This document shows positions 25,796 through 33,067 of a DNA stretch of 64,000 nucleotides, one piece after another (the first letter of the stretch is position 1; each line of letters starts with the position of its first letter). The position numbers were made by a program, and so were the translations under genes. The stretch covers positions 1,984,001-2,048,000 of the forward strand of contig JACKPC010000001.1 in the NCBI GenBank assembly GCA_024233835.1, given 5' to 3'. This stretch comes from Leptospiraceae bacterium. GTDB lineage: Bacteria; Spirochaetota; Leptospiria; Leptospirales; Leptospiraceae. Below the pieces are notes generated by a model. The model made no database searches. It was not told the DNA's origin and saw only the letters and a list, made by a program, of their open reading frames with translations.

Positions 25796-27430
25796 TTATC
25801 CTGTTTTTTTCACGTATAACTCACTACCTTTTTGGGAAAACTCTTTCGACTTCTCTTCCATTCCTTCCTCAATGGCTGAATTAAGCTCCAGGCCTTTCTT
25901 TTTGGCATATTCCCTGATTTCTCCGGTAATCTTCATGGAACAAAAATGCGGACCGCACATGGAACAAAAATGTGCTTCTTTCATTCTTTCACCGGGTAAA
26001 GTTTCATCATGAAATTCTCTTGCTGTTTCAGGGTCTAAGGACAGATTAAACTGGTCTTCCCATCGAAACTCAAACCTGGCCTTACTCAAGAGGTCATCTC
26101 TTTCTTTGGCTCCGGGATGACCTTTGGCAAGGTCTGCTGCATGAGCAGCTATTTTGTAAGTAACAATTCCGTCTTTTACGTCGTTCTTTCCGGGAAGACC
26201 TAGATGTTCTTTCGGGGTTACGTAGCAGAGCATGGCGGTTCCAAACCAGCCTATCATGGCAGCACCTATTGCAGATGTAATGTGGTCATATCCGGGGGCA
26301 ATGTCGGTTACAAGAGGTCCGAGTGTATAAAAAGGAGCTTCCTTACAAATTTCTAACTGCTTATCCATATTTTCTTTAATGAGATGCATCGGAACATGTC
26401 CCGGTCCCTCTATCATCACCTGTACATCTTCTTCGTAGGCAATTTTAGATAATTCTCCTAAGGTTTCTAATTCTGCAAATTGGGCTTCATCATTAGCATC
26501 TGCAATAGAACCCGGTCGCAGACCATCTCCGAGTGAAAAGGAAATATCATATTTTTTCATAAGCTTACAGATCTCACGAAAATTTGTATAAAGAAAGTTT
26601 TCTTTATGATGAGCTAAGCACCACCTTGCAAGAATTGAGCCACCCCTTGAAACGATCCCGGTAAGTCTTTTAGAAGTTAGTGGAATATAGCGAAGTAAAA
26701 CACCTGCGTGAATGGTAAAATAGTCAACTCCCTGTTTTGCTTGCTCTTCGAGGGTCTCCATGAATAAGTCAAAAGTAAGCTCTTCTGCCTTGCCATGAAC
26801 TTTTTCGAGGGCCTGGTAAATCGGAACCGTTCCAACCGGGACCGGTGAATTTCGTATTATCCACTCCCGAGTTTCGTGTATATTTTTTCCAGTCGATAAA
26901 TCCATTATGGTGTCAGCTCCGTAATGAATGGCCAGTCTAAGCTTCTCTACCTCTTCTTCAATGGAGGATGCCATAATAGAATTTCCTATATTAGCATTTA
27001 TTTTAACAAGAAAATTTCTTCCGATGATCATAGGTTCTAATTCTGTATGATTTATGTTAGCCGGAATGATAGCTCTACCTCTTGCTACTTCAGAAAGAAC
27101 AAATTCCGGCTTTAAACCTTCGCGAAGAGCCACAAACTGCATTTCTTCTGTTAGCTCTCCTTTTTTGGCGTAATACAGTTGAGTCGGATTTTGAATTCCA
27201 CTCTGCAAACGTTTGGCTAACCAGTCTTTTCTACGTTTTGGAATTCCTTCTCTCGGGTCAAAACCCTGCGGACCTCTTGTATCATACAATTCAATAGAAC
27301 TTCCATCGCTTAGGTTTACTTTTCTTGTGGGAATGGTATGTCCATCAATACTGAATTTATCTTGCAAAATATTCCTGACTGCCAGGGTTTCTTCAATTTG
27401 AAATGAATTATTATTGGTTGATTCTTGCAT
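25796..27430 (-). CDS. thiC: Phosphomethylpyrimidine synthase ThiC
   Basis: 544 aa. ThiC is a radical S-adenosylmethionine enzyme that rearranges aminoimidazole ribotide into the thiamine pyrimidine (HMP-P). The C-terminal CSMCGPHFC gives the CX2CX4C cluster site characteristic of the family. Conserved DLSTGKNIHETREWI, YFTIHAGVLL, SRGGSILARWC and MIEGPGHVPMHLI are all present. No other thiamine genes are in the window. The ATG at 27430 has AAGGAAG and lies downstream of a TPP riboswitch, so expression falls when thiamine pyrophosphate is abundant. Confidence 0.97.
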   Translation of the reverse strand: MQESTNNNSFQIEETLAVRNILQDKFSIDGHTIPTRKVNLSDGSSIELYDTRGPQGFDPREGIPKRRKDWLAKRLQSGIQNPTQLYYAKKGELTEEMQFVALREGLKPEFVLSEVARGRAIIPANINHTELEPMIIGRNFLVKINANIGNSIMASSIEEEVEKLRLAIHYGADTIMDLSTGKNIHETREWIIRNSPVPVGTVPIYQALEKVHGKAEELTFDLFMETLEEQAKQGVDYFTIHAGVLLRYIPLTSKRLTGIVSRGGSILARWCLAHHKENFLYTNFREICKLMKKYDISFSLGDGLRPGSIADANDEAQFAELETLGELSKIAYEEDVQVMIEGPGHVPMHLIKENMDKQLEICKEAPFYTLGPLVTDIAPGYDHITSAIGAAMIGWFGTAMLCYVTPKEHLGLPGKNDVKDGIVTYKIAAHAADLAKGHPGAKERDDLLSKARFEFRWEDQFNLSLDPETAREFHDETLPGERMKEAHFCSMCGPHFCSMKITGEIREYAKKKGLELNSAIEEGMEEKSKEFSQKGSELYVKKTG

Positions 27431-27461
27431 AATACTTCCTTTGTATCTTGCCCCGGGAGTT

Positions 27462-27487
27462 AAAAATAAAGAACATTTGAGTGTTCC
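27462..27487 (-). terminator. Putative riboswitch-controlled terminator in the thiC leader
   Basis: On the minus strand GGAACA / TGTTCT form a 6-bp stem with loop CTCAAA followed by TTATTTTT. Its 5' arm shares the last two bases of the aptamer P1 helix, so aptamer and hairpin are close to mutually exclusive. This suggests transcriptional control, but the stem is short. Confidence 0.45.
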
Positions 27488-27558
27488 GTTTTCCTACGCT
27501 GGCATTATCCAGATCAGGTTATCGGGGTCTTTCTCAGGGTCAATCCCACCCCCAACGG
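27486..27558 (-). promoter_or_regulatory. TPP riboswitch (THI element) upstream of thiC
   Basis: The minus strand contains the conserved thiamine-pyrophosphate aptamer core: CTGAGA after the pyrimidine-binding arm, ACCTGATCTGGATAATGCC and AGCGTAGG, closed by a P1 helix CCGTT / AACGG. It sits 56 bases before the thiC ATG. Ligand binding is known to repress thiamine biosynthesis genes. Confidence 0.95.
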
Positions 27559-27650
27559 CATAATTCAGCATACAAAACGCTAAATAAAGGTCAATAGCAA
27601 TTTTAGCTTTACCTATCTTTACTTGTAATTAAATACGTTCTTAAATTGCT

Positions 27651-28352
27651 ATGAAATATTTATTATCCCACTATTCCCTGATTCTCTTTCTGACTGCCTT
27701 CCTACAATCCTGTTTTACTACTGTAGGTTTTCATAGAAAAGGAGTTCTTGAGAAAATAAATTTTGGAAAACCGGAAATTTTGCAAGTCTGCTTTCTTACC
27801 GAAGAAGGAATTACAGATGAGGATATTAAGGATCTTCAGCAGGCCTGGCAGGAAGAATTAAAACTTTATAATATTGAGTTAAAAATCTCCGGGGTAAGGA
27901 GATTTGAAAGGTTAAGTTTCTGGGGAGGAGGGGTTCTTGGGAAACTACCCGGTCTTACAAAAGTTGATGAAACTTGCCATCGCTACATATATCTTGTTGG
28001 ACGGACCTATGGAGATTTAGCTTTTGAAGTATTTACTCTGGGAATTTTTGCTATTAGTGGTTTAAAATTTGAAACCTATGGTGCTGTAGAAGGCTATACC
28101 CAGACTCGGGGATATATTAAAGCCAAATATTCATCTCTTCTTCAACTTCTTTTTACAAGCCCCGAATCAACTCTCGTTCACGAAGGTTATCATTTGCTTG
28201 GTTGCGGCCACCAGCTTTTTCTTGATGATTGTTATATAAAAATAAAAAGAGCTAAGCTATTAAGAAAAAATGTAGAAAGCAAATCGAGTTTTTTACCTGT
28301 CATTACAGTGGATGAACAAATCATATTATCTCCGGAAGATGCGAATTATTAA
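27651..28352 (+). CDS. Lipoprotein with metzincin-type zinc protease motif
   Basis: 233 aa, lipobox LQSC. Residues 177-187 read HEGYHLLGCGH, an exact HExxHxxGxxH zinc-binding and catalytic motif of metzincins, with Glu178 as general base. The Met-turn of metzincins is not obvious downstream, and the remaining 45 residues are short for a usual C-terminal subdomain. The preceding domain has Cys residues (ETCHRY, later DDCY) but no propeptide signature. It is probably a surface- or periplasm-anchored protease of unknown target. It is monocistronic and converges on the tRNA-like RNA locus. Confidence 0.78.
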   Translation: MKYLLSHYSLILFLTAFLQSCFTTVGFHRKGVLEKINFGKPEILQVCFLTEEGITDEDIKDLQQAWQEELKLYNIELKISGVRRFERLSFWGGGVLGKLPGLTKVDETCHRYIYLVGRTYGDLAFEVFTLGIFAISGLKFETYGAVEGYTQTRGYIKAKYSSLLQLLFTSPESTLVHEGYHLLGCGHQLFLDDCYIKIKRAKLLRKNVESKSSFLPVITVDEQIILSPEDANY

Positions 28353-28367
28353 AAATGCATTAAAAGT

Positions 28368-28396
28368 GGGCACAATCCTCATCATGGACTGTGCCC
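28368..28396 (-). terminator. Terminator of the 263-aa gene / tRNA-like RNA unit
   Basis: On the minus strand GGGCACAGTCC and GGATTGTGCCC pair over 11 bp, with a 7-base loop, followed by CTTTTAATGCATTTTT. One pair is G-U on the minus strand but A-C on the plus strand, so the hairpin is better formed in minus-strand RNA. It begins at the base after the tRNA-like element and would end a transcript from the 29541 direction. Confidence 0.65.
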
Positions 28397-28469
28397 GGTG
28401 GAAAACAGGAATCGAACCTGTGACACCCGGCGAGGCAGGCCGGTACTCTACCTACTGAGCTATCTCCAC
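28397..28469 (-). tRNA. tRNA-Gly(GCC)-like RNA with aberrant features
   Basis: The minus strand folds into a complete cloverleaf: 7-bp acceptor GTGGAGA / TTTCCAC (one G-U), D arm with GG in the loop, anticodon stem CCGGC / GCCGG, loop CTGCCTC (anticodon GCC), and a perfect T arm ACAGG-TTCGATT-CCTGT. Two oddities argue against an ordinary tRNA: position 37 is T instead of the near-universal purine, and position 73 is C where tRNA-Gly has U; CCA is not encoded. The 3' end abuts a terminator hairpin. It may be a tRNA mimic rather than a decoding tRNA. Confidence 0.6.
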
Positions 28470-28488
28470 ATGGGTCCATTAGCTTTCA

Positions 28489-28547
28489 AACAGACATTAG
28501 CCGTGAAGCCGGAATGATCACGGCGTTCGACCTTTGAACTACCTGTT
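28489..28547 (-). ncRNA. tRNA-like partial cloverleaf lacking a T arm
   Basis: On the minus strand a closing stem AACAG / CTGTT surrounds two hairpins. The first is D-arm-like (GTTC-AAAGGTC-GAAC, 28525-28539), preceded by the canonical TA and with GG in the loop. The second is a perfect 7-bp hairpin GCCGTGA / TCACGGC with an 11-base loop, in the anticodon-arm position (28500-28524). No T arm is visible. The intact long stems argue against random decay. Confidence 0.5.
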
Positions 28548-28551
28548 ATGT

Positions 28552-28586
28552 GCAGGGGAAGATTCGAACTCCCAGTTCCGTGCGGC
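28552..28586 (-). ncRNA. tRNA 3'-half-like element with T arm
   Basis: The minus strand has GGGAG-TTCGAAT-CTTCC (T arm, 28557-28573) followed by CCTGCA, as in a tRNA 3' end. Upstream GCAcGG can pair with CCTGC around it. No anticodon or D arm precedes it, so it is a tRNA-derived fragment or a mini-tRNA-like fold. Confidence 0.45.
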
Positions 28587-28630
28587 TTCAAAAAAAGATA
28601 GTCCATTTCAAAACAAAACCCTGTGATAAA

Positions 28631-28652
28631 CCTTCGGGTAATAACCTGAAGG
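28631..28652. other. Stem-loop between the 263-aa gene and the tRNA-like elements
   Basis: CCTTCGGG / CCTGAAGG form an 8-bp stem (one wobble on the plus strand) with loop TAATAA. The words CTTCAGGTT and AGGTTTATC each occur twice on the minus strand within 28600-28720, suggesting duplicated units. The rest of 28587-28749 shows no convincing gene. Confidence 0.35.
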
Positions 28653-28749
28653 GAAGCATTGTCAGAACCTCCCGTATATCAACCTGAAGATAAGGATAAA
28701 GATAAACCTCTTACCCTTAAGATTCATGATTACACTTATCTATCTTTTA

Positions 28750-29541
28750 TCAAGCTTTTATTGGTTTTAGTAAAAAACGTACGAGCCCTTCTGCAATTTT
28801 TTTCTCTTTGTTTACAGCTACTTCGTTGGCCCTCGAGCGTGCCTGTTTTACAGCTTCTATGAGTATATCAATTTGCTCAAGTAATTCTGCTTTTTGTCCT
28901 AAAGAAAGCATACCGGTCCAATCGTAAGAACGAATTTCTCCAACCGGTTCATCCACTTCTACAATGTCTACCTGCGCCGGATGTTCTTTGGTTGCTTCTA
29001 CCATCACTTTATATTTTCGAGTTTTTTGCTTACGGATGGTTATCACCGGTTCGGCTCTCAGAACATTTTTCTTGTCTGCACCTGGATCTATACTCCAGAT
29101 TCGAACCGGGTCAAAGCAGGGAATTTCCCTATAAACCGCCCGAATTTCTTTTAAACGTTTCTCTAACTGAAGAAGGAATGTGGCGGGAACCTCTTTGGCA
29201 ATAAGTTCATCTTTAACAATCAGATCTGCGCGGGCCAGTGTATTGGCCTCATCTATTTGATAGGACAGATCAATGGCCCGACTGATTTCTGAAAAAGTTT
29301 TTTCTAACTCTTCATGCACGGTAGTAACCAGTTGAGTCTGGGCTTCGAGTCTTTCACCCGCACTTTCACCTTTTTCTTCATCTACCGCGAAAGGTCGAAA
29401 GGTTCGCTTCATCCCGGTAAAGTGACTTTGTTTTGTACGGAACATTTCTACGAGCTGGTTTCTTGCTCTTTCTGAATTACCTTTTAAATCCTGTTCTACT
29501 GCCAGTACTTCATGAAGTAAGGGCTGTTTTTTATCTGCCAT
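28750..29541 (-). CDS. 263-aa protein of a DUF7873-like family upstream of tRNA-like RNAs
   Basis: Soluble, no signal or membrane segment. The N-terminal half is helical and charged (LHEVLAVEQDLKGNSERARNQL; a long helix around 60-95). A middle segment has VPATFLLQLEKRLKEIRAVY and ARADLIVKDELI. The C-terminal half carries EATKEHPAQVDIVEVDEPVGEI and a closing helix EQIDILIEAVKQARSRANEV. These segments match, from memory, an actinobacterial family annotated only as DUF7873; no function is known to me. The gene is followed on its own strand by an array of tRNA-like elements ending in a terminator, suggesting one transcript and a protein acting on or with these RNAs. Confidence 0.75.
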   Translation of the reverse strand: MADKKQPLLHEVLAVEQDLKGNSERARNQLVEMFRTKQSHFTGMKRTFRPFAVDEEKGESAGERLEAQTQLVTTVHEELEKTFSEISRAIDLSYQIDEANTLARADLIVKDELIAKEVPATFLLQLEKRLKEIRAVYREIPCFDPVRIWSIDPGADKKNVLRAEPVITIRKQKTRKYKVMVEATKEHPAQVDIVEVDEPVGEIRSYDWTGMLSLGQKAELLEQIDILIEAVKQARSRANEVAVNKEKKIAEGLVRFLLKPIKA

Positions 29542-29673
29542 ACGAAGAAATTATGCTCCTATAAAATTTAAGCAAGCGATTTTTCATAAAGTCTTTTATC
29601 GTTTCGAAATAGACTTCTTTCCAATACAAAAACTCGCTTTACAAATTCCGAATAGTTATAGTTTATTGAACCC

Positions 29674-31407
29674 ATGCTTAAAATAGCCTACGGAGAAGCC
29701 AGTTTTGACAATTTAAGAAGGGATGGATCTATCTATGTAGATAAAACCCATTTTATTCCTATAGTGGAAAGAAACAAAAAGTTTTTTTTTATACGTCCTC
29801 GAAGGATGGGAAAAAGCCTCTGGATAAGTGTCTTGCAGGCCTATTATGACCTGGCCAAAAAAGAACAATTTGATATTCTATTTTCCGGTCTTTATATACA
29901 GAAAAATCCTACCGAACTGAAAAACTCTTACCTTGTCTTTAAGCTGGATTTTTCCGGGATTAATACAAAAACAGAAGAATCTCTTAGACTGGATTTCGAT
30001 TATCGAGTAAGAAGAACTGCGGAAGATTTTCTTTATGTTTACAGGAATATATACGGTGATGCTTATAAACGATTGGAAACAGAAGATAAAAATTTTACAG
30101 CAGCCAACGTAGTAAACTTTCTTAAGGGTGAATCTATCCGTGTAAAAGAGAGGATCTATGTTTTCATAGATGAATATGACCATTTTGCGAATAAGTTAGC
30201 CGCGGAAGGACGGGAATCTTTTATTCGAACGATCATGGCAGAAGCGGGCTTTGTAAGAGAATTTTACGAACAGCTAAAGATCGCAAGCGGAGAAGGAGTG
30301 GTTGAGAGATTTTTTATCACGGGAGTTTCTCCCATCATGTTAGATGAGCTTTCGAGTGGCTTTAATATCACGAGCGATATGAGTACAGATTCAAGATTTA
30401 ATGAAATGATAGGTTTTACAAGAGAGGAAGTAAGGGGACTGCTGGATAAAGTCGAGATAGATAAGTTTAAACAAAAATCCAAAGAGGAAGTCTTAAACGA
30501 TCTGATCGTATTATACGATGGATATAAATTTAGTGAAGGAGTAAAGGAAAGACTCTTTAACTCGGATATGGTGCTTTATTTTTTGGAACGATTTTCAGCA
30601 ACCGGCTACCCTCAGGACTTACTCGATGAAAATGTAAAAACCGATTACAATAAATTACGGGGACTGATTATAGGAGCATCGGGTAAAGAGAAACTTCAGA
30701 CTATCCTTGAAGAGATTAATTTAAAAAATACTCTGGAATTGAGCCTTGTGAAACGATTTAATTTTGAACAACGATTTAGTGATAACGAGTTAAAATCTCT
30801 TTTATTTTATCTTGGGCTTCTGACTTTTGGAGATGGATTTAACCAATTTGTAATTCCGAACCAGGTGATTCGAACCCTGTATTGGGAGTATTTACGACGT
30901 TTTCTGGAAGAAAGTCAGAGTATCGAATTTGAACTCGGTCCCTTGAATAAAGCTCTTCGTGAGATGGCGGAAGTCGGTAAGACAGAAGCGTTGAAGGAAC
31001 TGGCTATAGAATTTTTCTCGAATAAACTATCTAACTATGACTACAGCGGACTTTCAGAAAAGCATGTGAAGTTTTTATTTGTATCTTATTTTACCTTGAG
31101 TAAAATATATAATATTATCTCGGAGAGAGAACTTCCGGGAAGAAAACGAATCGACCTTCTCTACGAAGCTCATCCTGCCTATTATGAGTATGTAAAGTAT
31201 AACTTTATTATAGAATTTAAGTATATTCGAAAAACCGATAGTAAGAAAGAAATAGAAGATAAGAGAAAGGAAGTCATTTCACAGGCGAAAGAAAACTACG
31301 AGATTTATAAAGCTAACTTCAAGCTCTTTGGTCGAGAGCTTCGCTCTATAGCCATGCTGGTTTTTCACAGCAGGGAAGTAGAAATAATCGAAGTCGCCGG
31401 ATTTTAA
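29674..31407 (+). CDS. AAA-ATPase-like / PD-(D/E)XK nuclease-fold protein
   Basis: 577 aa. The N-terminal AAA-ATPase-like domain shows YVDKTHFI, the Walker A variant RPRRMGKS (about residue 45), Walker B YVFIDEYDHF, and the sensor segment FFITGVSP. The C-terminal domain has a PD-(D/E)XK core, visible as RIDLLYEA followed by FIIEFKYIRK. This matches the PF09820/PF08011 pair, a family expanded in spirochaetes and anaerobes with suspected mobile or conflict-related roles. It is divergent from the 263-aa gene across 132 bases. No mobile-element ends were found around it. Confidence 0.88.
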   Translation: MLKIAYGEASFDNLRRDGSIYVDKTHFIPIVERNKKFFFIRPRRMGKSLWISVLQAYYDLAKKEQFDILFSGLYIQKNPTELKNSYLVFKLDFSGINTKTEESLRLDFDYRVRRTAEDFLYVYRNIYGDAYKRLETEDKNFTAANVVNFLKGESIRVKERIYVFIDEYDHFANKLAAEGRESFIRTIMAEAGFVREFYEQLKIASGEGVVERFFITGVSPIMLDELSSGFNITSDMSTDSRFNEMIGFTREEVRGLLDKVEIDKFKQKSKEEVLNDLIVLYDGYKFSEGVKERLFNSDMVLYFLERFSATGYPQDLLDENVKTDYNKLRGLIIGASGKEKLQTILEEINLKNTLELSLVKRFNFEQRFSDNELKSLLFYLGLLTFGDGFNQFVIPNQVIRTLYWEYLRRFLEESQSIEFELGPLNKALREMAEVGKTEALKELAIEFFSNKLSNYDYSGLSEKHVKFLFVSYFTLSKIYNIISERELPGRKRIDLLYEAHPAYYEYVKYNFIIEFKYIRKTDSKKEIEDKRKEVISQAKENYEIYKANFKLFGRELRSIAMLVFHSREVEIIEVAGF

Positions 31408-31456
31408 TAAAGGCTCTTGCCAGCTTTTCCTAAAAAAATAAATTGGTCTTTAAGCT

Positions 31457-31957
31457 ATGGAAAATAAAACTACAGACGTTGCAGTAATCATGGGTTCGGC
31501 TTCCGATTGGCCGGTGATGAAAGAGGCCTGCCTTATCTTAAAAGAATTTGGTGTAAGTTTTGTTAAGAAGATTGTTTCAGCACACAGGTCTCCAGATTTA
31601 ATGTACAGTTTTGCGAAAGGGGCAAGAGAAAAGGGCATTAAGGTGATAATTGCCGGGGCAGGAGGAGCAGCCCATCTTCCCGGAATGGTAGCCTCACTTT
31701 GTACCCTTCCTGTTCTCGGAGTCCCGGTTCCCTCAAAACATTTATCCGGTCAGGATAGCCTCTATTCTATTGTCCAAATGCCCGGGGGAATTCCGGTTGG
31801 AACCCTGGCTATAGGAGCAGCCGGGGCTAAAAATGCCGGTCTTTTAGCTGTTCGTATATTATCAAATAGTAATGTAGTACTTTCAGAAAAACTAAGTTCC
31901 TATGCGAAGCAACTTTGTGACGAAGCCTTGAGTCGGGAAGGAGAACTTGTACTATGA
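31457..31957 (+). CDS. purE: N5-carboxyaminoimidazole ribonucleotide mutase PurE
   Basis: 166 aa. MGSASDWPVM and the catalytic KIVSAHRSPDLM (His of SAHR) are the class I PurE signature, followed by IIAGAGGAAHLPGM and GVPVPSKHLSGQDSL. It converts N5-CAIR to CAIR in purine biosynthesis. The stop overlaps the purK start by 4 bases (ATGA), so the two subunits of the two-step route are translationally coupled. SGQDSLYSIVQMP matches the bacterial enzyme that works with PurK and not the animal class II form. Confidence 0.97.
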   Translation: MENKTTDVAVIMGSASDWPVMKEACLILKEFGVSFVKKIVSAHRSPDLMYSFAKGAREKGIKVIIAGAGGAAHLPGMVASLCTLPVLGVPVPSKHLSGQDSLYSIVQMPGGIPVGTLAIGAAGAKNAGLLAVRILSNSNVVLSEKLSSYAKQLCDEALSREGELVL

Positions 31958-33063
31958 TTTTACCTGCTGCGAGACTCGGTCTCATGGGAAGCGGACAATT
32001 AGGCCGCATGTTCACCCAGGTAGCAGAACAGAACGGTTATAGGGTTGCCTGTTATTCCCCCGAAACCAACTCTCCAGCTTCTAAAATGGGAGCCAGAGAA
32101 TATGTAGCTTCCTATGAAGATGAAAAATCTTTAAGTATATTCTTATCCGAAATCGATGCTCTCACATTTGAGTTTGAAAATATTCCAAAAACTGCATTAA
32201 ATCTCATTAAAAAGTTTCGTGATAAAGGACTTCGGGTTTGTCCTTCTCCAGAAGCTATAGAAATTGCCCAGGATAGAAGCCGGGAAAAAGCTTTTTTTAA
32301 TGAACACGGTATGCCGACTACGGCCTTTTATCCCATCCGTGGAATCGAAGATTTTTATGAAATTATAGATAAGATTCAATATCCGGTGATTATTAAAGTG
32401 AATCAATTTGGTTATGATGGAAAAGGTCAGAAAAAAATTCATAATGTAGAAGAAGCCGAGGAATGGATCCGTTCCATGAAAGGAAGCTCTCTTATTATTG
32501 AAGAAGTGGTAGAATTCGAAAAAGAACTCTCTATTATTATTGCAGGTTTTGAGGGAGGAGAAATTTACTATTATCTACCCTCTGAGAATATTCATAAAAA
32601 TCATATTCTTGATTTTACGATTAATCCGGCAAAAATTTCTAATTCCATTCAAAGGCAATGTGTTGAATATTCTACAAAACTTATACACTCCCTGCATTAT
32701 GTAGGTGTGCTGGGACTTGAATTCTTTCTTTCCGGTGAAGAAGTGCTTTGTAATGAATTTGCTCCGAGACCCCATAACTCCGGACATTTTACTCAGGATG
32801 CCTGTAATCTTTCCCAATTTGATCTGCAACTCAGGGCCTTATGTAATCTACCTATGCCGGAAGAACTGGTTTCCCGTCCCTGCATCATGAAAAATATTAT
32901 GGGTGAAGATATGGAAACGTTGCCGAAGGCGATGCAAAATTACTTTCAAACAACAGGTTACTCACTTCATTTATACGGAAAAGAAGAAGCCAGAAAAGGA
33001 AGGAAAATGGGGCATTGGAATTATACGGGAAAGCTCAATTACAGAGAAGCCTTCCCGTATTAG
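31954..33063 (+). CDS. purK: N5-carboxyaminoimidazole ribonucleotide synthase PurK
   Basis: 369 aa, ATP-grasp. It begins LGLMGSGQLGRMF (nucleotide fold), then ALTFEFENIP, VIIKVNQFGYDGKGQ (ATP loop), ILIIEEVVEFEKELSIIIA-like region and NEFAPRPHNSGHFTQDAC (metal and phosphate site). The enzyme carboxylates AIR with bicarbonate and ATP to feed PurE. It is translationally coupled to purE. Its end is 4 bases from the end of the convergent metallo-hydrolase gene, with no stem-loop between them. Confidence 0.97.
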   Translation: MILPAARLGLMGSGQLGRMFTQVAEQNGYRVACYSPETNSPASKMGAREYVASYEDEKSLSIFLSEIDALTFEFENIPKTALNLIKKFRDKGLRVCPSPEAIEIAQDRSREKAFFNEHGMPTTAFYPIRGIEDFYEIIDKIQYPVIIKVNQFGYDGKGQKKIHNVEEAEEWIRSMKGSSLIIEEVVEFEKELSIIIAGFEGGEIYYYLPSENIHKNHILDFTINPAKISNSIQRQCVEYSTKLIHSLHYVGVLGLEFFLSGEEVLCNEFAPRPHNSGHFTQDACNLSQFDLQLRALCNLPMPEELVSRPCIMKNIMGEDMETLPKAMQNYFQTTGYSLHLYGKEEARKGRKMGHWNYTGKLNYREAFPY

Positions 33064-33067
33064 AAAA

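Noticed and set aside
28659..28862. Small plus-strand ORF over the end of the 263-aa gene and the RNA locus
   Set aside because: It overlaps a well-supported minus-strand gene, has low-complexity D/K sequence without a start site, and shows no family resemblance.
29674..31407. Mobile element carrying the AAA/PD-(D/E)XK gene
   Set aside because: No terminal inverted repeats, target duplications, integrase or transposase were seen around it, and base composition does not differ noticeably.
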